Shown here: positions 47,829 through 56,840 of the stretch, piece by piece | Numbering within the stretch: the first letter of the stretch is position 1 | Layout of the letters: every line of letters starts with the position of its first letter | From: Algoriphagus locisalis | Lineage (GTDB): Bacteria; Bacteroidota; Bacteroidia; Cytophagales; Cyclobacteriaceae | Assembly: GCF_900116615.1 (NCBI RefSeq) | Contig: NZ_FPBF01000004.1 | Coordinates: forward strand, 124,001-188,000 | Length of the DNA: 64,000 nt | Reading direction: 5' to 3' | Position numbers and translations under genes: made by a program | The notes under the pieces: model-generated | Database searches by the model: none | Seen by the model: only the letters and a program-made list of their open reading frames with translations | Told to the model about the DNA's origin: nothing

Positions 47829-48977
47829 TCAGATACTGCTTAAAGTGATGGCGCGGGTAATACTGTCAGAACCGTAACGGTTTTTGATCCAGTCAATGGC
47901 CTGGTATAGGCTTACTTCCTCCTCGGTATGCTCAAAAAGATCGATCTGCTGATTTCCCTGCACCAGATGGCTGAGTTTCACCCCTACCAAACGCACCAGC
48001 ATTCTACGGTCGTAAAGCTTGGTAAATAGTTCCTTTGCCCGCTGCAGCAGTACTTCATCCGAACTGTTGTAGGAAATCATACACTGCCTGCTTACCGTAT
48101 CGAAATTAGAATACCGCAGCTTGACGGTGATACACCCACAGAGTTTCTGCTTCTGTCTCATTTCAAAAGCGACTTTCTCAGTCATGCGTACCAGTTGGGC
48201 ATGCAGGAAATGTATATCTATCGTATCAGATTCAAAGGTGGTCTCCGTCCCTATGCTTTTCTGTTCGGTATAAGGAATCACCGGGGATTCATCAATCCCG
48301 TTGGCCTTTCTGGAAAGGTCAATGCCTGATTTCCCCAACAGGTTCTGCATCATGCGAAGCGGAATTTCAGAAAGTAGTTTAATATTCTCCACTCCCATGC
48401 GCTCCAGCAGCACCGAGGTTTTCTCCCCTACGCCAGGCATCCTGCGGATAGGGAGCGGAGCCAAATAAGGCTTTTCCTTACCAAAGGGAACGGTCATCTG
48501 CCCGTTGGGCTTGGCATCATGGGTGGCGACTTTTGAAACCAGTTTGTTCACTGCCAATGCATAGGAAATAGGCAGCCCGGATTCATTGTATATTTTGTTT
48601 TTAAGCTCAGCTGTAAACTTGCCACAACCAAAAAAGCGGTCCATCCCGGTCAGGTCCAGGTAAAACTCATCGATGGAGGCTTTCTCCATCAGTGGCACCT
48701 GATCCTGGATCACCTCAGTGACCAGACGGGAATAGTGGGTGTAGCCGTCGTAATCCCCTTTGATGTAAAACGCATTGGGGCAGAGTCTTTTTGCTAGACG
48801 CATGGGCATGGCTGAATGTACCCCGAAAGTACGTGCCTCATAGCTGCAGGAGGAGACCACTCCCCTGTCTGAGCTTCCTCCGATGATGACGGGTTTATTC
48901 TTCAGGGCACTGTTTTTCAACCGCTCCACAGATACAAAGAAGGTATCCAGATCCATATGCACAATATGCCTTTCCAT
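47829..48977 (-). CDS. dinB: Y-family DNA polymerase (Pol IV / ImuB-like)
   Basis: A 382-residue translesion polymerase. Catalytic residues are Asp9 in HMDLDTFF and Asp103-Glu104 in SIDEFYLD. YEARTFGVHSAMPM is the usual finger block, and PGVGEKT is the helix-hairpin-helix. The active site is intact, so it is DinB-like, unlike ImuB which lost it. It is 2 bases from the downstream dnaE gene and is divergent from the LexA-like gene, with shared operator-like boxes between. Confidence 0.95.
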   Translation of the reverse strand: MERHIVHMDLDTFFVSVERLKNSALKNKPVIIGGSSDRGVVSSCSYEARTFGVHSAMPMRLAKRLCPNAFYIKGDYDGYTHYSRLVTEVIQDQVPLMEKASIDEFYLDLTGMDRFFGCGKFTAELKNKIYNESGLPISYALAVNKLVSKVATHDAKPNGQMTVPFGKEKPYLAPLPIRRMPGVGEKTSVLLERMGVENIKLLSEIPLRMMQNLLGKSGIDLSRKANGIDESPVIPYTEQKSIGTETTFESDTIDIHFLHAQLVRMTEKVAFEMRQKQKLCGCITVKLRYSNFDTVSRQCMISYNSSDEVLLQRAKELFTKLYDRRMLVRLVGVKLSHLVQGNQQIDLFEHTEEEVSLYQAIDWIKNRYGSDSITRAITLSSI

Positions 48978-49000
48978 TTCTCAGAAATTATAGTATTTTT

Positions 49001-49038
49001 GATACAATTAGTAACATTGTATCGCCATTAATTGTATC
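49001..49038. promoter_or_regulatory. LexA-like operator with three ATTGTATC boxes
   Basis: GATACAAT (49001-49008) faces ATTGTATC (49016-49023) as a perfect 8-bp inverted repeat with a 7-base spacer, and a third ATTGTATC lies at 49031-49038. TATTTTTG at 48994-49001 fits a plus-strand -7 box. The boxes sit between dinB and the regulator and are its probable binding sites. Confidence 0.65.
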
Positions 49039-49046
49039 GAATAAAA

Positions 49047-49847
49047 ATGAGAAGTCAAAAATATTTTTGGGCAAGCAATCTTAGATTCCTCAGAAAGAGG
49101 AAGAAATTAAGTCAGGATGAGCTCGCTGAAAAGCTGGGTGTAACCCGTGCAAAACTGAATGCCCATGAAAACGGGCGCAGTAAATCACCTCCCATTGATG
49201 ACCTGCTGCTCTGCGCTGATTTCTTCCGGATGAGTGTTGACACCCTACTGAGGATAGATCTCTCCAAACTCAGTGAACTGAAAATACGGGACCTTGAAGC
49301 TGGAAACGACGTTTTTCTGAGTGGATCCAAAGTAAGGATATTGGCAACCACCGTAACCGGAAACAACGAGGAAAACATAGAATTGGTGCCGATCAAGGCA
49401 AAGGCAGGATACCTGGGAGGATATGGGGATCCTGAGTTTATCAGTACCCTCCCGGTGTTCCAGTTGCCCAATTTACCCAAGGATAAAAAGTACAGAATGT
49501 TTCAGACAGAAGGTGACAGCATGCTTCCTGTACCCGGGGGATCCTACATCATCGGCTCTTATCTGATGGACTGGAAATTCAGCAAGGAAACTCCCTGTGT
49601 GGTGGTGACTGAAAATGAGGGGATCAGTTTCAAGATGGTCAGCTTCATGGAGGAGGAACGGACTTTTATACTCCGCTCAATCAATCCACTTTATGAACCC
49701 TTCCGGATACGGGCAGAAGAAGTGCGGGAGATCTGGAAGTTTGAATACTCCATGATACGGGAATTGCCGACCGAGACCCTAACGCTGCAACAGATTGGAT
49801 TGGGAATAGCAGAAATCAACCGGAAGTTGGAAGACCTGAAACTTTAA
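49047..49847 (+). CDS. HTH plus S24-peptidase (LexA/CI-like) regulator
   Basis: A 266-residue regulator from the ATG at 49047; a TTG five codons earlier overlaps the third operator box. Residues about 8-65 are an XRE-type helix-turn-helix (LSQDELAEKLGVTRAKLNAHENG). The C-terminus is an S24 peptidase: EGDSM holds the catalytic Ser and SFKMVSF the Lys. An Ala-Gly pair in AKAGYLGGYG is a possible self-cleavage site. I infer autocleavage on DNA damage and derepression of dinB-dnaE. Confidence 0.9.
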   Translation: MRSQKYFWASNLRFLRKRKKLSQDELAEKLGVTRAKLNAHENGRSKSPPIDDLLLCADFFRMSVDTLLRIDLSKLSELKIRDLEAGNDVFLSGSKVRILATTVTGNNEENIELVPIKAKAGYLGGYGDPEFISTLPVFQLPNLPKDKKYRMFQTEGDSMLPVPGGSYIIGSYLMDWKFSKETPCVVVTENEGISFKMVSFMEEERTFILRSINPLYEPFRIRAEEVREIWKFEYSMIRELPTETLTLQQIGLGIAEINRKLEDLKL

Positions 49848-50013
49848 ATTCTAGGGCCAGCAACTTCAGATAAACACATCAATTTTAAAGGGATTAATTT
49901 GGGTATAAAAACCCTGGAAATTCTAAGCCCGTAAATAGCCATTGACTAAAGATCATTACTCAAATGTTTGTCAAGTATTTTACATATTTGCAGCAGTAGA
50001 GAAGTAGAGACGC

Positions 50014-50313
50014 ATGAGAAAATTAACCGTCCATTTTATCGAAAAGGACAAAAAAAGCAAGGATTCTATCCAGATCCTGAAGATCGGTGGAGTAAACAAT
50101 ACCGGTCAGCGATGGGCAATCAGCACCAAAGAGGCAATTCAGGGAATCGAATCCGGACAATGGGAACTGTTTGTTTTATCCAACACCAATGAAATTCCGG
50201 TGCGGATCAGACTGGGAGAAAACCAACCTCCTGTATTGATCGCTCAGGGGGACGGATACCTCCATAACCTCCTGGAAGACCTGCCGGAAATCAATTTGGA
50301 GGAGCCTGTTTAA
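50014..50313 (+). CDS. DUF3892-like small protein
   Basis: A 99-residue protein. ILKIGGVNNTGQRWAIST followed by EAIQGIESGQWELFV matches the DUF3892 pattern. Function unknown; proteins of this kind are common near accessory genes. It converges with the HMCES-type gene with a 4-base overlap at the 3' ends. Confidence 0.72.
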   Translation: MRKLTVHFIEKDKKSKDSIQILKIGGVNNTGQRWAISTKEAIQGIESGQWELFVLSNTNEIPVRIRLGENQPPVLIAQGDGYLHNLLEDLPEINLEEPV

Positions 50314-51038
50314 GAAAGCAGTTGGGGAAGTTCTTCGTATACCTCCTGTGCTGCCACTTCCGCCACATTGGAGTTTTCGGTACGGGAAGTCACCAGCCTG
50401 CTGATGGTATGGGCTTTCATCTTTGATGCCTCAAGGGGGTTCATTAAAGTTTTAATTTCTTCCTTAACCAATCCAGAGTTTAGCCATTCCCTGGCGTTAG
50501 CGCTATCTAAAATCAGGGGCATTCTTTTCTTGGTATTATGGATCTGTTCCATCAATCCATTTGCCGCAGTGGTAATGATGGAACAAGTATTTCTGATTTC
50601 TCCGGTTTCCTTATCGGTCCATTCTTCCCAGATCCCTGCCAACAGGTAGACCTTGCTATTCTCCGGATAGATAAAATAAGGATAGGTATTGCTCTTAAAA
50701 TGTCTCCATTCGTAAAATCCGGTAACAGGGATTATACATCTGCGCTGCTTGATGGCTGCCCGGAAGGAGGGCAGTTCAAATACCGTCTCAGATTTTGCAT
50801 TGAGGGTTTTATTGGCAATATCCGCAGCCTGCCCGGCGTTTTTCACCCAGAAGGGAATCAATCCCCATTCCATCTGCTGGAGTTCCCCAGGCTTATCCGA
50901 AGCAATCACCCAAAGCATAGGATGGGCAAATCCGTTCAAGTGGTGGCGATCTGCACTATCCTTTACATAATACTCAGGAACTGTCACTTTGAAATCCTCA
51001 TCAAAATCCAGGGAAAACTGGTTCACATGATAGCACAT
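50310..51038 (-). CDS. HMCES/YedK-type abasic-site processing protein (SRAP)
   Basis: A 242-residue SRAP protein. Cys2 after Met1 is the residue that crosslinks to abasic sites. NAKSET, FYEWRHF and a later HNTKKRMPLIL are the other conserved blocks. It protects abasic sites in single-stranded DNA. Being next to the mutagenesis cassette suits a DNA-damage island, although no operator box was found at its start. Confidence 0.92.
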   Translation of the reverse strand: MCYHVNQFSLDFDEDFKVTVPEYYVKDSADRHHLNGFAHPMLWVIASDKPGELQQMEWGLIPFWVKNAGQAADIANKTLNAKSETVFELPSFRAAIKQRRCIIPVTGFYEWRHFKSNTYPYFIYPENSKVYLLAGIWEEWTDKETGEIRNTCSIITTAANGLMEQIHNTKKRMPLILDSANAREWLNSGLVKEEIKTLMNPLEASKMKAHTISRLVTSRTENSNVAEVAAQEVYEELPQLLS

Positions 51039-51127
51039 AACAATCGGTATTTTGTTGTGAAGATTTCAATTTAATCAATCAAAAGTAAACTAGAAGAACA
51101 AAGCCCATTCAGTATTCAGCCAAGACC

Positions 51128-51149
51128 AAAAAAAGGGGATTGCTCCCCT
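51128..51149 (-). terminator. Rho-independent terminator after ardC
   Basis: On the minus strand GGGGAGCAATCCCC is followed by seven T residues, a few bases after the ardC stop. Confidence 0.75.
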
Positions 51150-51153
51150 CTCC

Positions 51154-52137
51154 CTAAAACGGAGGTTCCATCAGAATGTAATCCACCGCCTTCTGTGCTT
51201 TGCTCGCTGCCTCTATCAGTAAGTGCTTATCATTTCGAAGCTCTTTTAGCCAGTTTTGGATATAGGCTGCCGAGTTCTCCAGCAGATGCTGATCCAATAT
51301 CCCTGTAAGGTTATTCAGGTACCCTGCTCCCATCTCGGCTATCAATTCCTCACGGCTGTAAATCTCAGAGGCAAACTGTTGGGGTTCTGAAACTCCTATT
51401 CTGTTTAATCTGGATGGGTGCCCTGTAGAATGGACTAGCTCATGGTACAATACCCCAAAATATTGCTCAGCGGAGTCAAACAGTTTTTTCTCCGGTATCG
51501 TGATCTGATCCAGGTCTGCCCGGTAGTAGGCTGAGGAACCGGAATGAATCAACTCAGGAGCCCGAAGCATTTCCTCATAGATCTTACGGCATTGTTCAAT
51601 ATCAGGTAGTGGCTCTTCTTTGCTGATTTCTGGAAACTCCCAGTCTATTCCCTCAATCTGTTCTATGGGAAACACTTTAAACTCCTTGAGAAAACCGGAT
51701 TTACTCACCAGTTTCAGATCATATTCTCCTATCCTATCTTCCGGAATCACCTTTCCCGTTTTCTTGTCCCGAAAGGCAAAATTCCAGTAGCAGATCGGAA
51801 GTGCCTTTGCTCCCTTCTTTATTTTGCCTCCAAGTGAGTTCGCCTGCTTAAAAGTTAAATAGTAGGGATACTGATGTCCACAGGATAATAAAAGCCAAAG
51901 GTTAATTCCCTTATATGGCTTTTTAGTCAAGTAATTAGAGGGCATTCCCATCTCATGCCAGGGCTGCTTCCAGGGTATCACCCCCTGCTCCAGTTTCTCG
52001 ATGATCAGATCCGTAAACTTCTGATAGATATCCGATGATCCTTTTGGGCTTCGCGAGCTGTAACCTCGACTTCCAAAGTCATTTCCCCCTTTTCTCTTAG
52101 TGGATGTTTTTACTGATGATTTTGCTTGAGTCTTCAT
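51154..52137 (-). CDS. ArdC-like antirestriction protein
   Basis: A 327-residue protein from the ATG at 52137; a TTG 23 codons earlier lies in the leader. A basic N-terminus is followed by the ArdC N-terminal domain (IIEKLEQGVIPWKQPW, then KGINLWLLL). A zinc-metallopeptidase-like domain follows with HELVHSTGH and a later Glu in EELIAEMGAG. The family protects incoming DNA from restriction enzymes and is typical of plasmids and integrative elements. A 5' leader shared with the RadC-like gene at 56370 suggests common regulation. Confidence 0.9.
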   Translation of the reverse strand: MKTQAKSSVKTSTKRKGGNDFGSRGYSSRSPKGSSDIYQKFTDLIIEKLEQGVIPWKQPWHEMGMPSNYLTKKPYKGINLWLLLSCGHQYPYYLTFKQANSLGGKIKKGAKALPICYWNFAFRDKKTGKVIPEDRIGEYDLKLVSKSGFLKEFKVFPIEQIEGIDWEFPEISKEEPLPDIEQCRKIYEEMLRAPELIHSGSSAYYRADLDQITIPEKKLFDSAEQYFGVLYHELVHSTGHPSRLNRIGVSEPQQFASEIYSREELIAEMGAGYLNNLTGILDQHLLENSAAYIQNWLKELRNDKHLLIEAASKAQKAVDYILMEPPF

Positions 52138-52318
52138 AGTCTTTTGTGTTTTGGTTTGACAAATACTTATGAAGCTGCACCAGCCTGAGACTGGCACTAA
52201 GTGCAAGAGGAATCGGAATAAACCAGCAGAAGCAAGAGCATGGGCTTTATGCCGAAGTCTCTTGCCTCGTGTGACCGGATCAGGCTAAATTGGCGGAAGA
52301 AGGAATGGAAAAAACTAC
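52138..52318 (-). promoter_or_regulatory. ArdC leader, homologous to the RadC leader
   Basis: Aligns along its whole length with 56841-57018. Shared blocks include TTATGAAGCT, GCAAG/GGAATAAA and GGCTTTATGCCGAAG, the last a hairpin on the minus strand (CGGC, then ATAAA, then GCC). A third copy of its outer part is at 56060-56117. Confidence 0.6.
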
Positions 52319-53277
52319 TTTTTAGTACTGATCATCAAATAATCTTCTACCTTACTTTTCTCCAAAAACTCCTCATAGTTCTGGATAGTGAGGATATCTT
52401 TCAATACTTGCTCAGTATCCTTAATTTGGTGAAAATATGCCTTACATATGGTATACCCCATCCAATATCCCGCATTTCTGGGCCTGGCATCACTAGCCTG
52501 TTGCCACGGACTCCAGATGCTTTTGTTTTGGTCTTTTTGAAAATCTTCCCAAATCTCCCATTCCATTCCTTGAAATCCCTGGTAATCAGCATCGGTTTCT
52601 CCACTGATCAGTTCAGCAATAAATTCTGCGGATCCTTCTCTGATACATTTCCAGAGCAAGGTATTCCCTGCTGCCATCTTGTCCTGATTGAAATGCACCA
52701 ATTCATGGCATACGGTAACAGGTATGTGGTTTCTTTCAAGACTGACCTTAAGCAGGTTTTCATTCCAATTGACAGTATCTGAATGGGGTGTCCTTGCGAG
52801 TACCTCTGTACCGATCAATATTCCATCATTCGAGACGGTCCCATTGGACTGGAATTTACCGACCAAGAAATAAATTGAAGGAAATTGTGCTTCTGGATAG
52901 AGCTTCTCAAATGCTTGGAAATTTTTATCAATTACTCCCTTAAAATCATCCAAACAGGAAACATCTTCCCTTATGGACTGGTAATAATCTTGAAATGAGA
53001 TAACAAACTCTGCAAACTTTTCCTTGGACTGAATCTTTGATTTGTAAAAATCATGCAGTCCCTTTGAGCCCTTTTTGAAATAATGCTTATTGAAGATCTT
53101 TTTTGCATTTCCTGGATCCGCCTTGGCCAAATCAAAAGCTTCATAAAAGTGACTAATATCTGAGGTTATAATTTGCGGCTCTATTGATAAGGAAATTACC
53201 AGATTATAGTTTAATCCGGGAAGGAATTTGATTATTAAAACTAATAGAAGAATTAGCTGCGCTTTTACTAAACTCAT
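52315..53277 (-). CDS. DUF2268-like putative zinc protease
   Basis: A 320-residue protein. The first 20-25 residues (KAQLILLLVLIIKFLPGL) look like a signal or anchor. HELVHFNQD is the zinc motif and EGSAEFIAEL the downstream Glu, as in DUF2268 proteases. Substrates are unknown. The gene lies 13 bases downstream of the DUF5694-like gene, so the two probably share a transcript. Confidence 0.72.
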   Translation of the reverse strand: MSLVKAQLILLLVLIIKFLPGLNYNLVISLSIEPQIITSDISHFYEAFDLAKADPGNAKKIFNKHYFKKGSKGLHDFYKSKIQSKEKFAEFVISFQDYYQSIREDVSCLDDFKGVIDKNFQAFEKLYPEAQFPSIYFLVGKFQSNGTVSNDGILIGTEVLARTPHSDTVNWNENLLKVSLERNHIPVTVCHELVHFNQDKMAAGNTLLWKCIREGSAEFIAELISGETDADYQGFQGMEWEIWEDFQKDQNKSIWSPWQQASDARPRNAGYWMGYTICKAYFHQIKDTEQVLKDILTIQNYEEFLEKSKVEDYLMISTKK

Positions 53278-53290
53278 ATTTGTTTATAGT

Positions 53291-54124
53291 TTAATCATCC
53301 AACTGTACTGCATTCAAATATTCAGTTACATCCTCTAATTCATATTTAGGACTTCTTTTTAACCACATGTTGAAAAAAGCGGTGTGAGTCCCTCCCATCA
53401 GAATAAATACACGATCACCTTTGTCTAATCGAATTTGATTCAGATGGGAATACATAACCAGGTTTCGATGGTACATTTTTGTAGCTTCATCTGCCCCCTC
53501 ATAATTCCCGGGACTTGAAATATGAGTTAGCATATCTGCATTAATATTGAGTAGTATATCAAGGTAGCGTGGGTCATTGGTCATCTGCAAATGCTCCAAT
53601 ACAGTCATTTCTTCGGCTACATATTCTTCTTCCAGCTTTTCCAATAGTTTCATATACTGAAAATAAGATTCGCTATCCACACTGTTTTCAAGCTGATAGG
53701 CCAATGAGTAATTATATCCCTGTTGATAATCTATGCCGTATATCCTAGTGCTGTTTGCCAACCTTCCTACTTCAAAAGCCAATAACTGGACTTCACTGGT
53801 ATTTGTAAACTCCATATCCGGGCTCATCAAATAATCCTGATAAGCCTGCTGTAGTTTTTCATTTTCAGAAGGCTCCACCTCTACCAAAATTACCGTCGGC
53901 TTGAATGCGGCAATTGCCTGAGCGATTTGATGAACCTGGGCGATATTCCCTTTGTCATGCTCATCAAATTCAATGGTATTAGCATCGGGAGAATACCCCA
54001 TGTGAAAGGTCCCCAAGTTTAAAACCGGAATAGGGTTATCCAACTTCAAGGAGATATCCTTGTTTTGAGCTTTTACGTGAGTTGCCAAAAACATCATTAT
54101 TGCAAAAATCAGCTGTATTTTCAT
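53291..54124 (-). CDS. DUF5694-like secreted protein
   Basis: A 277-residue protein with signal peptide ending THVKAQ. VLNLGTFHMGYSPDANT at the start of the mature protein and PTVILVEVEPSE next match DUF5694; near the end, FILMGGTHTAFF is a TraB-like block. Function unknown. It is divergent from the LytS-like kinase, with 130 bases between the starts that contain direct repeats (54156-54215). Confidence 0.78.
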   Translation of the reverse strand: MKIQLIFAIMMFLATHVKAQNKDISLKLDNPIPVLNLGTFHMGYSPDANTIEFDEHDKGNIAQVHQIAQAIAAFKPTVILVEVEPSENEKLQQAYQDYLMSPDMEFTNTSEVQLLAFEVGRLANSTRIYGIDYQQGYNYSLAYQLENSVDSESYFQYMKLLEKLEEEYVAEEMTVLEHLQMTNDPRYLDILLNINADMLTHISSPGNYEGADEATKMYHRNLVMYSHLNQIRLDKGDRVFILMGGTHTAFFNMWLKRSPKYELEDVTEYLNAVQLDD

Positions 54125-54155
54125 ATCTAGTTTGTTTAATTACAGCTCAAACATG

Positions 54156-54215
54156 CGACAAATAGCACTTTATAAGAAGTTTTTTCGACAAACCCCTTAA
54201 GTATTTCGGCAAACC
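54156..54215. promoter_or_regulatory. Direct repeats of CGRCAAA, possible LytTR sites
   Basis: CGACAAA at 54156 and 54186, and CGGCAAACC at 54207. The last two share TTCGRCAAACC with a period of exactly 21 bases, the spacing expected for a LytTR dimer on one face of DNA. Confidence 0.45.
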
Positions 54216-54254
54216 AGTTCTCGGAAACTTTTTTGAAAGAGTAGCTTTACATTC

Positions 54255-55301
54255 ATGGAACCAATGAATTTCAATTCTGACTTGACTGCAAAGAAGGAAG
54301 TAGGGTATCATGTGGCCTTTTGGCTTTTGGTAGCCTATTTTACACTGTTGGATTATAACGGTGCGTCACCTACCAATTTTTCTGTTCAAAGACCTGACAT
54401 CCTGAGTTTATTTTGGGCTTTGGTATTTGTGATCAGCTTTTATTTCAATTACCTAGTTCTTTTGCCCTGGGTCTTTAAACACCTTAACTGGGGAAGGTCA
54501 ATTTTAGGTTTGGCATTATTTTACATCTTTTTTGCCTTTTTAAGGTATCTCATGGAAGAAATTACGATGCCTTATTTCTTTAATTACAGCAATTACGCCG
54601 AGGGGACACCAATTCAATATTATCTTATCGATAACCTGTATTACTGTACTCTTCCACTTATTCCAAGTTCTATTTTCTGGCTAATAGTTTATTTGATCCG
54701 GCTGCTGAAAAACCATGCTTCTCTCTCTGAAGAAAAAAGAAATATGGAAGTGAAGCTCTTAAAATCGCAGCTTAATCCCCATTTTCTGTTCAACACATTA
54801 AACAATATTTATTCACTGGTCTACATGAAGTCTGAAAAAGCTTTGCCCGCAATTGATAAACTGAGTGGTATCATGAGATTCACTACCTATGAATCTCAAA
54901 AAGATTTCATCTGGCTACAGGATGAGTTAGACTATATGAATTCATTGATTGAACTTGAACAACTCAGGCATGAGAGAGGTATAAATATTTTAATTCAATC
55001 AGACACTGATAAAACGACTATTAAAATCCCTCCCCTACTACTTACACCATTAGTTGAAAACTCTATTAAACACGGTTCCTTTGATGAGCACCACCCCATT
55101 GAAATTGCATTGACATGTGGTGATTCAAAAATGATTTTTACGGTAAAAAATCGAATTGGAAAACAGAAAAAGGATCGACTGAACGGAATTGGCCTGGATA
55201 ATCTCAAAAAAAGGCTTCAGCTTTACTATCCAGGCAAACACAGGTTAGATATAGAAAACAAAGGCGGTTTTTTTAAAACAAAATTGGAAATTGAGTATTA
55301 A
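54255..55301 (+). CDS. LytS-like sensor histidine kinase
   Basis: A 348-residue protein with four membrane helices in residues about 16-152. The kinase part follows, with the phosphorylated His176 in QLNPHFLFNTLNNIYSL and the N box LVENSIKHG. It lacks a separate periplasmic sensor, so a membrane signal is likely. Its stop and the ATG of the response regulator overlap by one base, so they are cotranslated. Confidence 0.93.
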   Translation: MEPMNFNSDLTAKKEVGYHVAFWLLVAYFTLLDYNGASPTNFSVQRPDILSLFWALVFVISFYFNYLVLLPWVFKHLNWGRSILGLALFYIFFAFLRYLMEEITMPYFFNYSNYAEGTPIQYYLIDNLYYCTLPLIPSSIFWLIVYLIRLLKNHASLSEEKRNMEVKLLKSQLNPHFLFNTLNNIYSLVYMKSEKALPAIDKLSGIMRFTTYESQKDFIWLQDELDYMNSLIELEQLRHERGINILIQSDTDKTTIKIPPLLLTPLVENSIKHGSFDEHHPIEIALTCGDSKMIFTVKNRIGKQKKDRLNGIGLDNLKKRLQLYYPGKHRLDIENKGGFFKTKLEIEY

Positions 55302-55996
55302 TGAAAAAAAAGGTAAGCTGTATAATCCTTGACGATGAACCCTTTGCGGTGGAATTGCTTAAGAACTATTCTGATAAAGTTTCTTATCTCGAGGTAATGT
55401 ATGCGGGTGGAGATGTCTATAAAGCAATAGAACTTTTGAAAAATCACACCATAGAGCTCATATTTATAGATATTCAAATGCCTGAATTAACAGGTATAGA
55501 ATTCATGCAAATTGCTAATAAAGACCAAAATTTTATCATCACTTCAGCCTATCAGGAATATGCTTTGGAAGCCTTTAATTTCAACGTAATTGATTTCCTA
55601 TTAAAGCCTATAACATTTACACGTTATTACCAAAGTCTTGAAAAATATTCTCAATGGAAAGAACGGTATGTCGAAATAAACTCACAGGAGGACCTCTTTG
55701 TTAAAGCAGACCGAAAAATTCACAGAATATCTATTGACCGGATTAACTATATCGAGGGGCTGCGGGATTACATCCGTATTCACACAGATGATGAAAAAAT
55801 AATGGTCTATGAAAACATGAAGGACATTTTAAAGAAACTACCACAGCATAAATTTTTACGTATTCATAGGTCATATATCGTTTCGATCCAGCATTTAAAA
55901 GTACTTGAGGGAAACTTTGTTATACTCAAAAATTCAACACAACTAGGCATTGGGGAAACTTATAGAAAAAAAGTCAGTCAATTTTTTAAGATATAA
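55301..55996 (+). CDS. LytTR response regulator
   Basis: A 231-residue regulator. The receiver domain has DDE near residue 11 and the phosphorylated Asp57 in FIDIQMPELTG. Residues about 130-231 form a LytTR DNA-binding domain (RINYIEGLRDYIRIHT, then FLRIHRSYIV). It should act with the upstream kinase. Its targets may include the divergent DUF5694-like gene, given the 21-base direct repeats there. Confidence 0.95.
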   Translation: MKKKVSCIILDDEPFAVELLKNYSDKVSYLEVMYAGGDVYKAIELLKNHTIELIFIDIQMPELTGIEFMQIANKDQNFIITSAYQEYALEAFNFNVIDFLLKPITFTRYYQSLEKYSQWKERYVEINSQEDLFVKADRKIHRISIDRINYIEGLRDYIRIHTDDEKIMVYENMKDILKKLPQHKFLRIHRSYIVSIQHLKVLEGNFVILKNSTQLGIGETYRKKVSQFFKI

Positions 55997-56059
55997 ATAT
56001 AGTTTAAGGCTTTACTTAATAAAATATTACAAGGATATGGGCAAATTTTTAAATCCTGG

Positions 56060-56117
56060 CTTCTTGCCTCGTGTGATGGGATCAGGCTAAATTGGCTGAA
56101 GAAGGAATGGAAAAAAA
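56060..56117 (-). repeat. Copy of the outer part of the ardC leader
   Basis: Nearly identical to 52259-52316: TCTTGCCTCGTGTGA, GGATCAGGCTAAATTGGC and GAAGAAGGAATGGAAAAAA. No ORF is attached, so this is a solo copy. Confidence 0.8.
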
Positions 56118-56309
56118 CATAAGTCCTATTATTGGCTTTTTTGAAATTCCTAACTAAAAGACTGAATGATCCACTTGTACACATGGCATTTACCCCAGCT
56201 AAAATCACATACAAAAGGCTACTGGATCACGAAATGCTCATTAGTAGAAATACCCATGTATAGAAATCTGCAATCAATCGAGATTTTATAAAAATGAATG
56301 CCTACAAAT

Positions 56310-56350
56310 AGCTTCCATGGACTTTCCGAAACGGAAAGTTCATGGAAGCT
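56310..56350. terminator. Strong near-perfect inverted repeat after the RadC-like gene
   Basis: AGCTTCCATGGACTTTCCG pairs with CGGAAAGTTCATGGAAGCT around AAA, 18 standard pairs and one G-T. It could end the minus-strand radC transcript, but no T run follows on that strand. Confidence 0.5.
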
Positions 56351-56369
56351 AAAAAAAGAAAAGAGAGCC

Positions 56370-56840
56370 CTAAAGCTCCCCTTCATCTGCAAAGGAATAG
56401 TATCCCTCTGCTGTCATGATCAAATGATCAAGTACCGGGATATCCAGTATTTCACCCGCTTTTCTAATCCGCTGGGTTATTCTTTTATCCTGTTCTGAAG
56501 GCAGAAGATTCCCACTCGGATGGTTATGGGCCAAAATCATCGAACTACTGGCACTTTTCAAGGCAGCTGCCAACACTAGTTTGACATCCACTACCGTTCC
56601 TGCTGTCCCTCCTGAACTGATGGTTACAATACCCAGCACACGGTTTGCTCTTGAAAGCAGCATCACCTTAAAGTCCTCTACAAACTCTATCCTGTCCTGA
56701 TCCCAGGCTTGGGCAAACACTTCATATACCTGTCTTGAACTTGCTACCCTAGGTCTTTGGGATGACTTTACCTTTGTACTGTAGCTCAGCTTGATTTCAG
56801 CTACTTCAAACAAATCAATTTTTCTTTCCTGAGTCTCCAT
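56370..56840 (-). CDS. RadC/JAB-domain protein
   Basis: A 156-residue protein. The JAB-type zinc motif is HNHPSGN at 105-111, with an Asp at 118 and an upstream Glu. It lacks the N-terminal helix-hairpin-helix of full-length RadC, which is usual for the short copies on mobile elements. Its role is unknown; it often travels with ArdC. The upstream leader matches that of ardC in this window. Confidence 0.88.
   Translation of the reverse strand: METQERKIDLFEVAEIKLSYSTKVKSSQRPRVASSRQVYEVFAQAWDQDRIEFVEDFKVMLLSRANRVLGIVTISSGGTAGTVVDVKLVLAAALKSASSSMILAHNHPSGNLLPSEQDKRITQRIRKAGEILDIPVLDHLIMTAEGYYSFADEGEL

Larger units (their letters stand above)
55997..56369. other. Spacer with leader-repeat copy and hairpin
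   Basis: No gene. Holds the third copy of the ardC leader element (56060-56117) and a strong inverted repeat (56310-56350). Confidence 0.65.
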
